This document shows, one piece after another, positions 23,529 through 35,234 of a DNA stretch of 64,000 nucleotides. The DNA is taken from assembly GCA_008638375.1 (NCBI GenBank), contig CM018037.1:35731576-35795575 (forward strand), read 5' to 3'. Below the pieces are notes generated by a model. That model had not been told where the DNA came from, made no database searches, and saw only the letters and a list, made by a program, of their open reading frames with translations. The translations under genes were made by a program, and so were the position numbers. This DNA is from Nyssa sinensis (lineage: Eukaryota; Streptophyta; Magnoliopsida; Cornales; Nyssaceae). The stretch's first letter is position 1; every line of letters starts with the position of its first letter.

Positions 23529-24167
23529 ATGGTAGAGAAGGATCAACAGGTCTATCCAATGCCTCAAGCCAACGGCCCCACCAAGCACGACGAAGAGGCG
23601 GCCACGGTGCAATCAGAAGAGCTTCGCCGTAAGAAGCGCATGAAATATTTAGCATATGGTATTGCCTTCGTAGTTTTTCAAACCGGTATTATATTGATCT
23701 TTGCACTCACCGTAATGAAAATCAAGACTCCCAAATTCCGCATTCGATCTGCCACGTTTGAGAATTTTGATGTTGTGGCTGCATCTCCTTCATTTAACAT
23801 CAGGATGAATGCTGAAGTTGGCGTCAAGAACACTAATTTTGGTCACTACAAATTCGACAACAGCACTATCACCTTCTTCTACAAAGGTACACCAGTTGGG
23901 AGTGCCATTGTTCCTAACGCGCGAGCAAGAGCACGATCGACCAAGAAGTTTAATATTGTAGTGGACTTGATCTCGACAAGCCTTCCAAGCACTTCGGAGT
24001 TAGGAAATGATATCAGTTCTGGGGTTTTACTATTGAGCAGCCAATCCACATTGCGAGGAAAGGTGGAGCTATTTAAAGTGATGAAGAAGAAGAAATCCAC
24101 CCAAATGGATTGCAGCATGACAATTAATTTGGGGGACAGAACAATCCAAGATTTAAAATGCAAGTAA
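23529..24167 (+). CDS. LEA_2 family single-pass membrane protein, N-class
   Basis: 212 aa, 97-98% identical by eye to 11511. The start is MVEKDQQ instead of MAEKDQQ, the only gene of the set with this change. Membrane segment about 40-63, KIKTPKFRIRS, LEA_2 domain, possible N-glycosylation site NST at 111-113, C-terminal LGDRTIQDLKCK. The ATG is the end of an ATATATATATG run. The frame is intact. Confidence 0.93.
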   Translation: MVEKDQQVYPMPQANGPTKHDEEAATVQSEELRRKKRMKYLAYGIAFVVFQTGIILIFALTVMKIKTPKFRIRSATFENFDVVAASPSFNIRMNAEVGVKNTNFGHYKFDNSTITFFYKGTPVGSAIVPNARARARSTKKFNIVVDLISTSLPSTSELGNDISSGVLLLSSQSTLRGKVELFKVMKKKKSTQMDCSMTINLGDRTIQDLKCK

Positions 24168-25285
24168 AGTGTGAAGTTCTGTGATTAGGTGATCTAGCTT
24201 TTGGCTTTTGGTGGGCATTCCTTTGGAAATTAATAGTGTGATCATGTATGTCTGCAGGGTGTTGTTCCCATAGTCTGTAAATTTCATTTTGTTCAATTAA
24301 TATTCAAAATCATTGATTTATTTTTTCAAATTTGGTTCCACAGTTTTATAAGATTAATTGTTTCAAATTATCAGGCAATAGAAAATTTATTGGAGATTAT
24401 TGGTTTTGTGGTTCCATTGTGACATTACAGGACCTGCAAGGCTAAAACTTGTTAAAAAACTATCTCAAGGCCATTTGCATTTTAACTGAGAAAATTTTCA
24501 AATATTATGACATATGAAGATTAGCTAAAATTTTAGATAATTGCAGTGTAAGGACATTTTCGATGGTGATTCAAACTGTTACTCAAATTTAAGTAAAATT
24601 TTGACTCAAATTCAAATTTGAGTATGAGTTTACTTCATTGCTAGAGATGCCCTAAGCAAAACATTGTTTTTCTTGAGAGGTTTAAGGACAATGGGGAACT
24701 TAGAGATGGTTATATCTAAAACTTTAGTATCTGTTGTTAGCTCTTTCAGCTCCAGAATTAAGGAACTCTTGTTCCAGAATTAAAGAACTTTTGTGTCTTT
24801 GTAAAGTAATAATTGTACAATAAAATTGACCACTATTTGAGAAGATGTATCTTGCCTTCTACTACGACAGTTGGAAACTTCTCAAAAATGATTTCACAAG
24901 TACAAGAGGCAGTTATTTTACCTCTCAATTTTTTTTTTTCTATTAACATTTTTTAGGATAATATTTTGCTGCTCAAATTCAGTGTCCAAATGAAAAAAAA
25001 AAGTCATTGATTGATAAAATAATTTTTTAAAAATTAGTTGATGTTATAGTAATTCAATAACTCTTTTTCATTTAGGCACAAATTTGAATATAGAAATTTA
25101 GACTATAAAATACTTTATTTTTAATGGACCATCATAACAACAAATCCTTTAAGCTTATTAATTTTTTAAGATGCCATGACAATGTTTTTAATTATCATTG
25201 TGTCAAGCGCATTACTTCCTATATCATGTCACGAGGAGAAAATCATCAATGAATTTGGAGTATTAGGTGACAGTATATCTTTTTA
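24168..25285. other. N-to-H spacer, unit 3, left of the hAT-like insertion
   Basis: Homologous to 12150-13415. About 140 bp are missing near 24595 relative to 12575-12745, at a place where similar AAATTTAAGTAAAA / AAATTTTGACTC stretches flank the lost segment. No gene seen. Confidence 0.65.
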
Positions 25286-25293
25286 ATAATACT

Positions 25294-26206
25294 AAGCCTG
25301 GCAAAATAGGCGGGTTGTAAACGGGTCGGGTCATGAACGGGTTGAACTCATATTTGATCCGAATTGGTCAAGTCAAATACGGGTCGGGTCATAAATGAGT
25401 CTAGTCAACCCGAATTTGACCCGTTACCCAACTATTTTTTTAGAAATAAAACACTACTTAAGATTGTTACATTTCAATCAAGTAATATGACTAACAAAAT
25501 TCTTATCTATATATATATATATAAATATAATAAAAAAGATACAATTGTCAATTCATCTGAATTATGCATCCTCTGTGATACATGTATGAATTCTACCTGG
25601 ATCATATACACTTCCAAAGCATTCGAGAAGTGATTTCTTAGAGCTCAATTTAGTGGTTCCAGCATTGCTTTCATTTTGTTTGGGCAGTTGATGTGTTTAT
25701 GGAACCATCTGTAAACATCTAAGTTTCCCACATTTTTGTTTTGGAGGGGGGTGGTGGGGAGGGAGTCTAAGGAGGAGACGTTCATTGATGGCCCGGATGC
25801 TCTGTTGTGGGGAAGCAATAAAACCAAACAGTAAAGCCATCTCAAACAAGAATTTTTTTTTAGTTAAAAGGGAAGTAACTTTATAAATTAGATATTTATT
25901 AGTAAGTTTCAATTTGCATATAAATACATACGTAGTAAGTTTCAAAATACCTAATTAGTATTTTGTTCTTTTTTAAATGGAGATATAAATATATATATAT
26001 ATATATATATTCTTATATTATTTTATTATTTTTCATTTTCAACCCGTCAAACACCCATATTTAACTCGTGTTGACTCGTTAAATTAACTGGTTCCTTATG
26101 ACCCAACCTGTTTATGACCTGCTAACTAAATGGGTGGATTAGGGCAGATTGATAGTGGGCGGGTTAGAGCGGGTTGACAGATTTGGATAACATTTGCTAC
26201 CTCTAA
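25294..26206. mobile_element. hAT-like non-autonomous DNA transposon, 0.9 kb
   Basis: Absent from the same place in unit 2 (near 13410). The 8-bp flanks are ATAATACT (25286-25293) and ATAATATT (26207-26214), a one-mismatch target duplication of the hAT length. The ends are imperfect inverted repeats: AAGCCTGGCAAAAT on the left, and AGAGGTAGCAAATG read inward from the right. Both ends carry many GGGTYG / ACCCG subterminal motifs, as in Tip100/Ac-type elements. No transposase frame is present, so it would have depended on a partner in trans. Confidence 0.75.
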
Positions 26207-26214
26207 ATAATATT

Positions 26215-26822
26215 ATCAAATATGTTTTGATTCATTGAAAAAATTGATCATAACACACAAGAAATAATATTATTAGAATAACATATTAAAATAATGAAGT
26301 ACAAGACCTATTAAAGAATTTTTCTATTACAAAGTAAATGCTTGATACTTTCAGGGTATCATATTTCCAGTAAATTGAAGGTCACACGTATAAACATGTA
26401 CATCTAATAATCAATTTCATCGTTAGAAGCATTAGTTCAAAATTACTTAATATTTCTTTGCCTTACAATACATTGAGTGGTTATCATGAATTTACTCAGA
26501 TTCTTGATGACCTGATGTAATTCAAAAAAAAAAAAAAAATTGATTCGTTTTTTTTTTTACTCGTATATTTTAACTCGTTCATCTCTTATGTTTTAACTCA
26601 TATATATATATATATATATATATATAAGATTGTTAATTTTAGAATTCTGACAAAGGATGACCGACTCTAGTGAACTGTCATCGATGGTAAAAAAGAGATT
26701 TTGAGATGTATAAATATTTTTATCTTATAATATTTTTTATATATAATAAATTAATAATCGCTATACTTCTAGTTATGTTTTACGGTATCTTACACTACAA
26801 TATCCACTAGACATTAAAATAT
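26215..26822. other. N-to-H spacer, unit 3, right of the hAT-like insertion
   Basis: Homologous to about 13420-13998. A (TA)n run at about 26600-26626 is longer than its counterpart. No gene seen. Confidence 0.65.
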
Positions 26823-27005
26823 CTACACCCTGATCTTTACAGAAATGTCCAAAATGATGTCAACTTGACCATAGCTTGCTTTTTGATTACCCCAACTTAA
26901 AATTTCGTAAATAACCTTCACTTTAGCCTGGGCAGGAAGCCAATGAAATAGCAGTGCTGCAACAATTAGGCAAACGGTGGCATCTTTTACTCCCAACGGA
27001 AACAT
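26823..27005 (-). other. Second copy of the small divergent signal-peptide-like reading frame (doubtful gene)
   Basis: 60 codons, homologous to 13999-14181, starting about 315 bp upstream of H gene 27320 on the other strand. The signal-peptide-like start is kept (VCLIVAALLFHWLPAQAK). It differs from the other copy at about six residues and almost every base change alters the residue. No recognised family. Confidence 0.25.
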
Positions 27006-27006
27006 C

Positions 27007-27186
27007 AGAAGCTTCTATCAAAGTCAATTCTCAAATCTCATTCAAGCGCGTTATATTTTAGATTCCACCCCCTCCTTTTTTTTCCACGCTGCCACGCGTA
27101 GCTTCAATGATGCCTATTCTTGTCACTCGGCATCCGATTCATCTTCTTAGAACCTGTCTCCTCGTCCTCGACTATATATATATATA
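27007..27186 (+). promoter_or_regulatory. Promoter of H-class gene 27320
   Basis: AGAAGCTTCT (27007-27016), CGCGTT (27047-27052), ACGCGT (27094-27099) and a 14-bp (TA)n TATA region (27173-27186). Confidence 0.55.
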
Positions 27187-27319
27187 CATACACACACAGA
27201 TCATTACTATCTCTCGACTCACAACTTCTTCAGCTCATTCACATCCCTCGCAATTCAACCACCAAACTTCCCTCTCTTCCCATATCTCTCTGTCTCTCTC
27301 TCTCTCTCTATATATATAT

Positions 27320-27946
27320 ATGGCAGAGAAGCATCAACAGGTCTATCCAATGCCTCAAGCCAAGCACGACGAAGAGGCAGCCATGGAGCAATCCAAAGAG
27401 CTCCGACGCAAGAAGCGCATGAAATGTTTAGTATATGTTGTTGCCTTTGCAGTCTTTCAAACCGGTATTATACTACTCTTTGCACTAACCGTTATGAAAA
27501 TTAGAACTCCCAAGTTTCGTGTTCGATCTGCCACGTTTGAGACTTTTGATGTTGTGACAACAACTCCTTCATTTAATATCAAAATGAATGCTGAACTTGG
27601 CGTCAAGAACACCAATTTCGGTCACTACAAATTCGACAACAGCACTATTACCTTTTTCTACAAGGAAACACCAGTTGGGAGCGCCGTTGTTTATAAGACA
27701 CGAGCAAGAGCTCGATCGACCAAGAAGTTTAATATTGTGGTGGACCTGATCTCGACAAACCTACCAAACACTTCGAATTTGGGAAATGATATGAGTTCTG
27801 GGTTTTTGCCATTGAGCAGTAAATCCACGTTGAGAGGAAAGGTGGAGCTATTTAAGGTGATGAAGAAGAAGAAATCCACCCAAATGGATTGTTCCATGAC
27901 AATCAATTTGGCAGACAAAGCAATCCAAAATTTAATTTGCAAGTAA
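27320..27946 (+). CDS. LEA_2 family single-pass membrane protein, H-class
   Basis: 208 aa, nearly identical to 1999. Differences: VVYKTRARARS (Thr for Ala), SNLGNDMSSGFLPLSSKSTLRG. Membrane segment about 36-59 and LEA_2 domain as in the class. The frame is open to an ATG at 27107, 71 codons upstream, but that stretch is CT/AT-repeat 5' UTR and lies before the TATA region. The MAEK start is kept. Confidence 0.93.
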   Translation: MAEKHQQVYPMPQAKHDEEAAMEQSKELRRKKRMKCLVYVVAFAVFQTGIILLFALTVMKIRTPKFRVRSATFETFDVVTTTPSFNIKMNAELGVKNTNFGHYKFDNSTITFFYKETPVGSAVVYKTRARARSTKKFNIVVDLISTNLPNTSNLGNDMSSGFLPLSSKSTLRGKVELFKVMKKKKSTQMDCSMTINLADKAIQNLICK

Positions 27947-30269
27947 AAGGTGTTCTATGCTTAGGTGATCTAGTGTTGGCTTTTTGGTGGGCTTTCTTTT
28001 GGAAATTAGTAGTGTGAGCATGTATGCAGGGGACTGTTCCCATATTTTGTAATTTTCTTTATGTTCATGATTCAAATCATTTATTTATTTTTTCAAATAT
28101 GGTACAGTGGTCGTGCAAGATCAATTCTTCTAATTTAACATGAAAAATTTACAAGAAAAAAAATAAAAGATTGTGATGTTACTCTTTTTGATAAGAGGAA
28201 CTTCTCTTTTTCACTACCTGTTAAGAACTCAAGGTCAGAGGATCATCGGATAGACTCCGGTAGTAACCGCTTCAATGATAGGGTCAGTAAATTAACAGAA
28301 ATTGACTGTAATTGATTGAAAAAATAATAATTCAGTATAAATTGAAAACGTATCTTATTATCTTATTTATAAGTTGCAAATATCCTAAACTAAGTAGTAT
28401 TAGGAACCATAAGAGTAGGGATTCGTAGATATCCGAAGATAACAGTTATCATATTGAACTCTATTTTCTTATTCTAAGGTAGGTGTGATATGAAAGGTGG
28501 TGACCAGTTCAAAACCCCTTCTTACAGGTACTTTATTTTCCTTACCATGAAATTTGTAACAAGCAGATCGGTACCCCATCTGTTTTGGAGGCAGGGCTAG
28601 AAGTGGTGCACCATTCTGAACAATGTACTCATGAACCTCCCATGTCTGTTTGATCTAGATAGAAGAATCTTCCATGATCTATATTCTAAAAAACTCTGTA
28701 CATACACGTATCATGTTTTGAATAGATCTATCAGTTTATGGTATATCAGGTTGTTAGTTTTCTAGTGATATTTTGCAACTTGAATTCACTTCCTCTTAAA
28801 AGAAATCTTCTAATGTGAAATACACTTTTACCTTGTATAATATATTTTCATCTTCATAATACAATTTCTTGTCATGTTGTTCAAACTAACAGTACTTCGC
28901 GACCAAAATGTATACATTGTAAACAAAAATTAAGTACATAATGAACTGATAATTGTATATTAAGTTGTAGAGAGCAAAATCGAGGAAGAGGTTTCTTGTT
29001 TTGGCGTCAGTATGTGGACTTACATGGCATCCATGTGAGAAAGTTTATTTTAGTCTTTTCACCCCAAATTAAGTTAAATGTAGATTTATTACCTTCTTTG
29101 CAATTAACTTTTTAACGACTTACTCTAACTGAAATTTCTCAAAAGATCAACAATCACATATAATTTCAGATGGGTTGTTTGCCTTTTAACTCTAATTTTC
29201 CCACAATAATATCATATTGAGATTAACTTTTATACAGTTTTTAGGCCTAAGTCTATTAAGCAATTAAATTTCTCTTTGTATTGACAATCATAATAACAAA
29301 ATCAAAGAGCCACGATAGGCCATCTCAATCATAAAACTAACAAAGTAACAAATATAATATAATTAAATTAAAACTCCAACTCTACAAAATGTCTCAAATC
29401 CTATATACTTATAATATAATCAAATTAAAAATTTAATGTTAATAAAAATCTAAATCTATAAAAAAAAAAAGAAAAAAGGGAGACCCATAAAGGCTTCATG
29501 AAAAAAAAATTAATTCTATTAATAAAATTTTATTCATATGGTACTTTAATCTTTTATTGTTATCTATTTCGATAAAAAAAATATATATGAAAACTCTATT
29601 ATTGAAATTTTATTCAATATATATAATTTTTTTATTATTGAAAAATAGTTAAATTTTACATTACAAAAAGGAAATATAATAATGTATATATAGAAATAAA
29701 GTAAAAAAAAAACACATTAATATTAAAAAGAGTCTCATTTTAAATTGTAACTTTATTATTTTAAGCCTTTAATTATATATAATTACAAGTTAAATTCTGG
29801 ACTAATGTTAAAAAAAGAACTTAATTTGTACTTTATGGTTGTTTCAATCTTATTTATCAAATTAAGATTGTTTTGAAAACGTTTTATCAAAAAATATTTT
29901 TTAAAGATGAAATCGTTTTTTTTACAAAGACGATTTTAACTATTTTAAATAATCAGAATTTATATAGAAAATATTTTTTCAAAAGATGCTTTCAATATGA
30001 TTTTTTTTTTTTTTTGAATAGATAATTTTTTCTAAAGATCATAATTTGATAAATAAGTTAAAAATAATTCTATTCTAATAAATAAGCTTAAAAACAATCC
30101 AAAATTGATGAAAAATTCATACAAGTACCCTTGAGCCAAGATGAAGGTTTTCCATGACAGAATTGAGAGAACAGAGGTACATGTATTATCAGAACCTGAT
30201 ATGACTTAGCTAACAATTGCCTTTCTCGTTAGGTCATTTGTCACCACCATTCACCTCAACGGAAACATC
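27947..30269. other. H-to-D spacer, unit 3
   Basis: The uninterrupted version of the spacer that carries the 3.36-kb insertion in unit 1; the empty site is near 28217-28222. One copy of the 299-bp segment from about 28378. No gene seen. Confidence 0.7.
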
Positions 30270-30413
30270 AGAAGCTTCTATTAAAGTCAATTCTCTGATT
30301 TATTCACGTGCGCGTTACATTGGGACGCGTAGCTTCAATAATACCTCTTCTTATCCCTCTTATTCCACCCATCTTCCTGGAAGCTGTCTAACACGTCCTC
30401 GACTATATATATA
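30270..30413 (+). promoter_or_regulatory. Promoter of D-class gene 30531, with an added G-box
   Basis: AGAAGCTTCT (30270-30279), a G-box CACGTG (30305-30310) directly abutting CGCGTT (30311-30316), ACGCGT (30325-30330) and the shortest (TA)n TATA region of the D genes (10 bp, 30404-30413). Other D promoters read CAAGCG at the G-box position. Confidence 0.55.
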
Positions 30414-30530
30414 CATACAGATCAGTTATATATCCCAACTCACAAGTTCTTCAGCTCATTCACATCCTTGGCAATTCAAAACACATCTCCCACAAAAGCC
30501 CATCTTTTTCTTAATACTTTCAGCACCCAG

Positions 30531-31157
30531 ATGGCAGAGAAGGATCAACAGGTCTATCCGATGCCTCAAGCCAAGCACGACGAAGAGGCAGCCGTGGAGC
30601 AATCCAAAGAGCTCCGACGCAAGAAGCGCATGAAATGTTTAGCATATGTTGTTGCCTTTGCAGTCTTTCAAACCGGTATTATACTACTCTTTGCACTAAC
30701 AGTTATGAAAATCAGGACTCCCAAGTTTCGTGTTCGATCCGCCACGTTTGAGACTTTTGATGTTGTGACTACTCCTACTTCATTTAACATAAAAATGAAT
30801 GCTGAACTTGGTGTCAAGAATACCAATTTCGGTCACTACAAATTCGACAATAGTACTATTACCTTTTTCTACAAGGGTACACCAGTTGGAAGCACCGTTG
30901 TTTCTAAGGCACGAGCAAGAGCACGATCGACCAAGAAGTTTAATATTGTGGTGGACCTGATCTCGACAAACCTACCAAACACTTCGGATTTGGAAAATGA
31001 TATTAATTCTGGGTTTTTACCATTGACCAGTGAATCCACACTACAAGGAAAGGTGGAGCTATTTAAGGTGATGAAGAAGAAGAAATCCACCCAAATGGAT
31101 TGTTCCATGACAATTAGTTTGGGGGACAAATCATTCCAAAATTTAAAATGCAAGTAA
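30531..31157 (+). CDS. LEA_2 family single-pass membrane protein, D-class
   Basis: 208 aa, D-class throughout. Private changes are AAVEQSKEL, LPLTSESTLQGKVELF and DKSFQNLKCK. The AAVEQ change is shared with the chimera 17710, suggesting that these two share the closer D-type parent. Membrane segment about 36-59, LEA_2 domain after it. The start follows TTTCAGCACCCAG as in 17710 and 20918. Confidence 0.92.
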   Translation: MAEKDQQVYPMPQAKHDEEAAVEQSKELRRKKRMKCLAYVVAFAVFQTGIILLFALTVMKIRTPKFRVRSATFETFDVVTTPTSFNIKMNAELGVKNTNFGHYKFDNSTITFFYKGTPVGSTVVSKARARARSTKKFNIVVDLISTNLPNTSDLENDINSGFLPLTSESTLQGKVELFKVMKKKKSTQMDCSMTISLGDKSFQNLKCK

Positions 31158-32564
31158 AATGTGAAGTTCTATGCTTAGGTCATCTAGTGTTTTTGGCTTT
31201 CGGTTGGCTTTCCTTTGGAAGTTACTAGAGTGAGCATGTATATATATGCTGGGTGCTGTTCTTGTAGTATGTAATTTTCTTTTTCGTTTTTTTTCAGTCT
31301 TCAATTCATTTATTTAATTTTTTCAAATTTGGTTCTATAATTTACAAGATTAATTGTTCTGATTTTTTCCTTGCAACTTGTTAAAAAAACTATCTCAAAG
31401 CGATTTGAATTATAACCGAGAAAAATTAAAAATATAAAAGGACTAGATCAATGCACGAAACTCTTACAATTACAGCATTTTCTCACAAGGAGACTTTTCC
31501 AGCTTGAACTTGTTTACCGTTGCATCAAAGCCCACTCACAGACAATTTTAAAGTATATATATTAAAAATTTAGTTCAAATTTCAGAAGAGCCTAAATTTG
31601 GTACCTAGCAAAGCTCATACATATATATATTACACAAAATATCAAAGTCAGAGAATAATTTTGACTCCTCAAAACTAGCTCATGTATTCTAGAATGATGA
31701 TCCATCTTCTCTTGATGTGTTTCCTATTATGGAATTGAGTGTTTAGAATTAAAATGAAATTAGAGGCAACCAAACTCAAAATTAAACAAATTCAGTTCTA
31801 ATTCAAACCAAACTCACCATGTCTAACATAAGGTTAGTGTTTTTGTAGAAATTGCATTTTCATTCTTAAGGGGATCAGAAATATAAGGGAATGTGATAGT
31901 TCAATGCCTCCCCAATAGGGCAAATAATTGTAAAAAAAAATTAGTTAGGACTAGAATTTTTTTGAAATTTTTTTAGAGTTCTTTTCTTAAATTGGGAGGA
32001 AAATTTTAGGTGCAAAAGTTTTTTCTCAAGTTGTGGAGGGAGGAGGAAAATATAGCTAGGCCTATTCTAGCTATTGTTCTGCCCTTGGTAATGTATACAA
32101 TTTTCTTTTATGATGTTGAATACTTCGCAATCTACAATTGTTTTCCCTCTCTAAGTTTAAAATTTTTCATATTAGACCTTTATTTTAACTTCAATATGAC
32201 ACCTTACTGAAATTTTTATTGACCTTTTGGGATATTTTTTACAGTTTAAAGTTTTTTATATGTCTCTTTTTTATTAGAATTCTTATCTAATTTAAAAAAA
32301 TTTATATTAATAAATTTATTTACCTATATTAAATTTTTATACTTTATTTTTTAAAAAAATTTATGATTGATCATTTAGCAAAAAATCCCCCCGAGAAGTA
32401 AAATCCTGGTGCCATCCCTAACCAAACCTACAAACCAAACAGATCCTAAGGCACATCAATACTAATTCCCTCTAAATAAAGAATCAATATACGCATCCAC
32501 CAAAAGATACAATGACGAATGCTGTTTATTCATGCATCAGTTTCTAAAAGTCTCAAACTCGAAA

Positions 32565-32615
<51 letters not shown>

Positions 32616-32827
32616 GAATTAGACAAGCACAGATTGGATAAGACAGTGTTCAATTTACCTTGGAGGCAACATTATTTGTCATTCAGTTTTCCTTTCTCCC
32701 ACAGCCTTGTCATGCCATCCTAACCCAATAGAAGTTTCTGAGATTATTATAATTATAAGCAACGTGTGTGTGTGTGTGTGTCACCAGGCTTGAAACAACA
32801 TGTTAAGTCAAAGATCAAAGGCATCAG
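31158..32827. other. D-to-N spacer, unit 3
   Basis: Third copy of this spacer. A long (AT)n run at about 32573-32612 interrupts the sequence matching 10970-10995. No gene seen. Confidence 0.65.
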
Positions 32828-32987
32828 ACGCGTTGATATTGAAGGCCTATCCTTTTGAATTGTTTAAGACTTCTTCAAGGAAGGTGTTCATTTAACTAAT
32901 ATATAATCATAGAAGCTTCAATTGAAATAAGAAAAAAAAATAATCTCACATAACACCCTTACATGACCTTCATGTGTGTCTATATAG
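32828..32987 (+). promoter_or_regulatory. Promoter of N-class gene 33126
   Basis: ACGCGT(T) at 32828-32833, AGAAGCTTCA at 32911-32920 and TATATAG at 32981-32987. Confidence 0.55.
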
Positions 32988-33125
32988 CCCATCGCAGAAC
33001 CTCAATTCCCACCATCATAAGCTTCAGCTTTTCACAACAACATCTCATTCACATTCTTAGTAATTCAAACCACATCCCCACAAAAGGTCCCTCTTTTCCT
33101 TAACAGTTGTTGCACCCATATATAT

Positions 33126-33764
33126 ATGGCAGAGAAGGATCAACAGGTCTATCCCATGCCTCAAGCCAACGGTCCTGCCAAGCACGACGAAGAGGCGGCC
33201 ACAATGCAATCAGAAGAGCTCCGCCGTAAGAAGCGCATGAAATATTTAGCATATGGTGTTGCCTTTGCAGTTTTTCAAACTGGTATTATATTGATCTTTG
33301 CACTCACCGTGATGAAAATCAAGACTCCCAAGTTTCGCGTTCGATCTGCCACATTGGAGACTTTTGATATTGTGACAGCAACTCCTTCATTTAACATAAG
33401 AATGAATGCTGAAGTTGGTGTCAAGAACACCAATTTTGGTCATTACAAATTTAACAACAGTACTATTACCTTCTTCTACAAGGGAACACCTATTGGGAGT
33501 GCCATTGTACCTAAGGCACGAGCAAGAGCTCAATCGACCAAGAAGTTAAATATTGTGGTGGACCTCATCTCGACAAGCCTACCAAGCACTTCAGAGTTGG
33601 GAAATGATATCAGCTCTGGGCTTTTACTGTTGAGCAGCCAATCCACATTGCAAGGAAAGGTGGAGCTCTTTAAGGTCATGAAGAAGAAGAAATCCACCCA
33701 AATGGATTGCACCATGACAATTAATTTGGGGGACAGAACAATCCAAAATTTAAAATGCAAGTAA
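33126..33764 (+). CDS. LEA_2 family single-pass membrane protein, N-class (array edge copy)
   Basis: 212 aa. More diverged than 11511/23529: NGPAKHD, AATMQSEEL, RVRSATLETFDIVTATPSF, KFNNSTITFF (so N-N-S-T), GTPIGSAIVPKARARAQS and KKLNIVV. It combines N-class KIKTPKF with RVRSAT like H/D. Downstream similarity to the other N flanks fades within a few hundred bases, so it marks the right edge of the multi-gene repeat. The frame is intact. Confidence 0.92.
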   Translation: MAEKDQQVYPMPQANGPAKHDEEAATMQSEELRRKKRMKYLAYGVAFAVFQTGIILIFALTVMKIKTPKFRVRSATLETFDIVTATPSFNIRMNAEVGVKNTNFGHYKFNNSTITFFYKGTPIGSAIVPKARARAQSTKKLNIVVDLISTSLPSTSELGNDISSGLLLLSSQSTLQGKVELFKVMKKKKSTQMDCTMTINLGDRTIQNLKCK

Positions 33765-34550
33765 AATGGGATGTCCTATGCTTAGGTCATCAAGTCTGTT
33801 TGGATTTTGGTGGGCTTTCATTTGGAAATTAATAGTGTGAGCATGTATGCAGGGTGTTTTTCCCATAGTATACTATGTAGTTTTCTTTTTGTTCAATATT
33901 CAAATTATTCTTTATTTTTAAATTTGGTTCCATAGTTTTACAAGATTAATTGTTCTAATTTTTAACCCTGCAACCTATTAGAAAGCTATCTCAAAGCCAT
34001 TTGAGTTTTTTAACTCTGAAAATTTTCAAGAGTATATATATACATATAGCTGCAGTTTATTTTGAGGGTATCAAAGACCTGTACCCTAGCTCGCACTTAA
34101 AATACATGATAAGGTGTTGTGACTCTCTGTAATAAAGGATGCTCATTTTCACATTTTCTGAAGGTTAATTAATGCAAAGAAAAAAAATTTGTAAATTGTT
34201 AGTTGCGAACTATTGGTTCTTTTTCTCACACTCTCATTACCATGAAGTATACTACTATATTTTCTTTTTTAATTTATTAACTTTGATAAAATCACACTTG
34301 AAAAGTACTCTCATGCCTCATTTTCTCTGTTATATGGAAAGAGGCCTCAAAGTTTGCCCTATCAATGGAAGACTCCAGGAGTGGAGAACTGAACCACAGT
34401 AAGCAGTGTAGAATTGGAAAGTGAATTCATTCAGGTCTAATTTGGGTAAACGTACTATGGTTGTTATCATCTACAATACATGGATTAAGAGAAATTCAAG
34501 AATATGAAGGAAGAAGCTCGACTCAAGTGATAACTGTTTTCTCAGATGTG
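33765..34550. other. Flank to the right of the multi-gene repeat
   Basis: The first ~250 bp are a diverged N-class 3' flank. Beyond about 34030 no similarity to the array is seen and no gene is recognisable. Confidence 0.55.
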
Positions 34551-34850
34551 TTGTACATGGAGGAACGTATGGAATACCAACTATGCATTGGAGCAATGAT
34601 ACTTGGAACTTGGATCGTTATGCTTTAGTTAGGATTATGGGTTGTACATGGAGGGATGCAGGGAATACCAACAACAACTAGGAAATAAGTATGCATTGGA
34701 GCAATGTTACCTGAAACTTGGATCATTATGCTTCAATTAGGATTATGGGTTGTACATGGAGGAATGTAGGGAATAGCAACAGCAGCTAGGAAATAAGTAT
34801 GCATTGGAGCAATGTTACTTAGAACTTGGATCATTATGGTATGTGGAACA
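34551..34850. repeat. Degenerate tandem repeat, ~91-108 bp, about three copies
   Basis: Units begin TTGTACATGGAGG at 34551, 34642 and 34750. They share GCATTGGAGCAATG and ACTTGGATCRTTATG. The first unit is shorter. All frames are broken by stops, so this is not a current coding repeat. Origin unknown. Confidence 0.7.
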
Positions 34851-35234
34851 GGAATGGAAATCGTTACTTGTTATAGAATGTGGTACATCCGGGATAGGAT
34901 TTTTCAAATCGCTTTGTTGGAACTTTGGAACGTGATGCTTTTGATTGTATTTGTGTGTATGCGTGTGTATATACTGAAAATATTCCACCGAATTCGAGCC
35001 GTTATAAAATAAAAAATTCAATGATGTATGTGTATATTTTATCATTTGGTGTATGATTTTTTGGGGTTTTTGTTATTTTAAATCGGAACGCTAAATTTTG
35101 CATTCCAAATTGCTAATGATCCATGTTTTGAATCATGTGATCCAAATCACAATTCATTTTGGTTTCCTCACCATGTTATGGAGTTTTTCATTTTCTTTTT
35201 CTTTTTTTGGCACTTGAGATCTATGCTCATAGAT

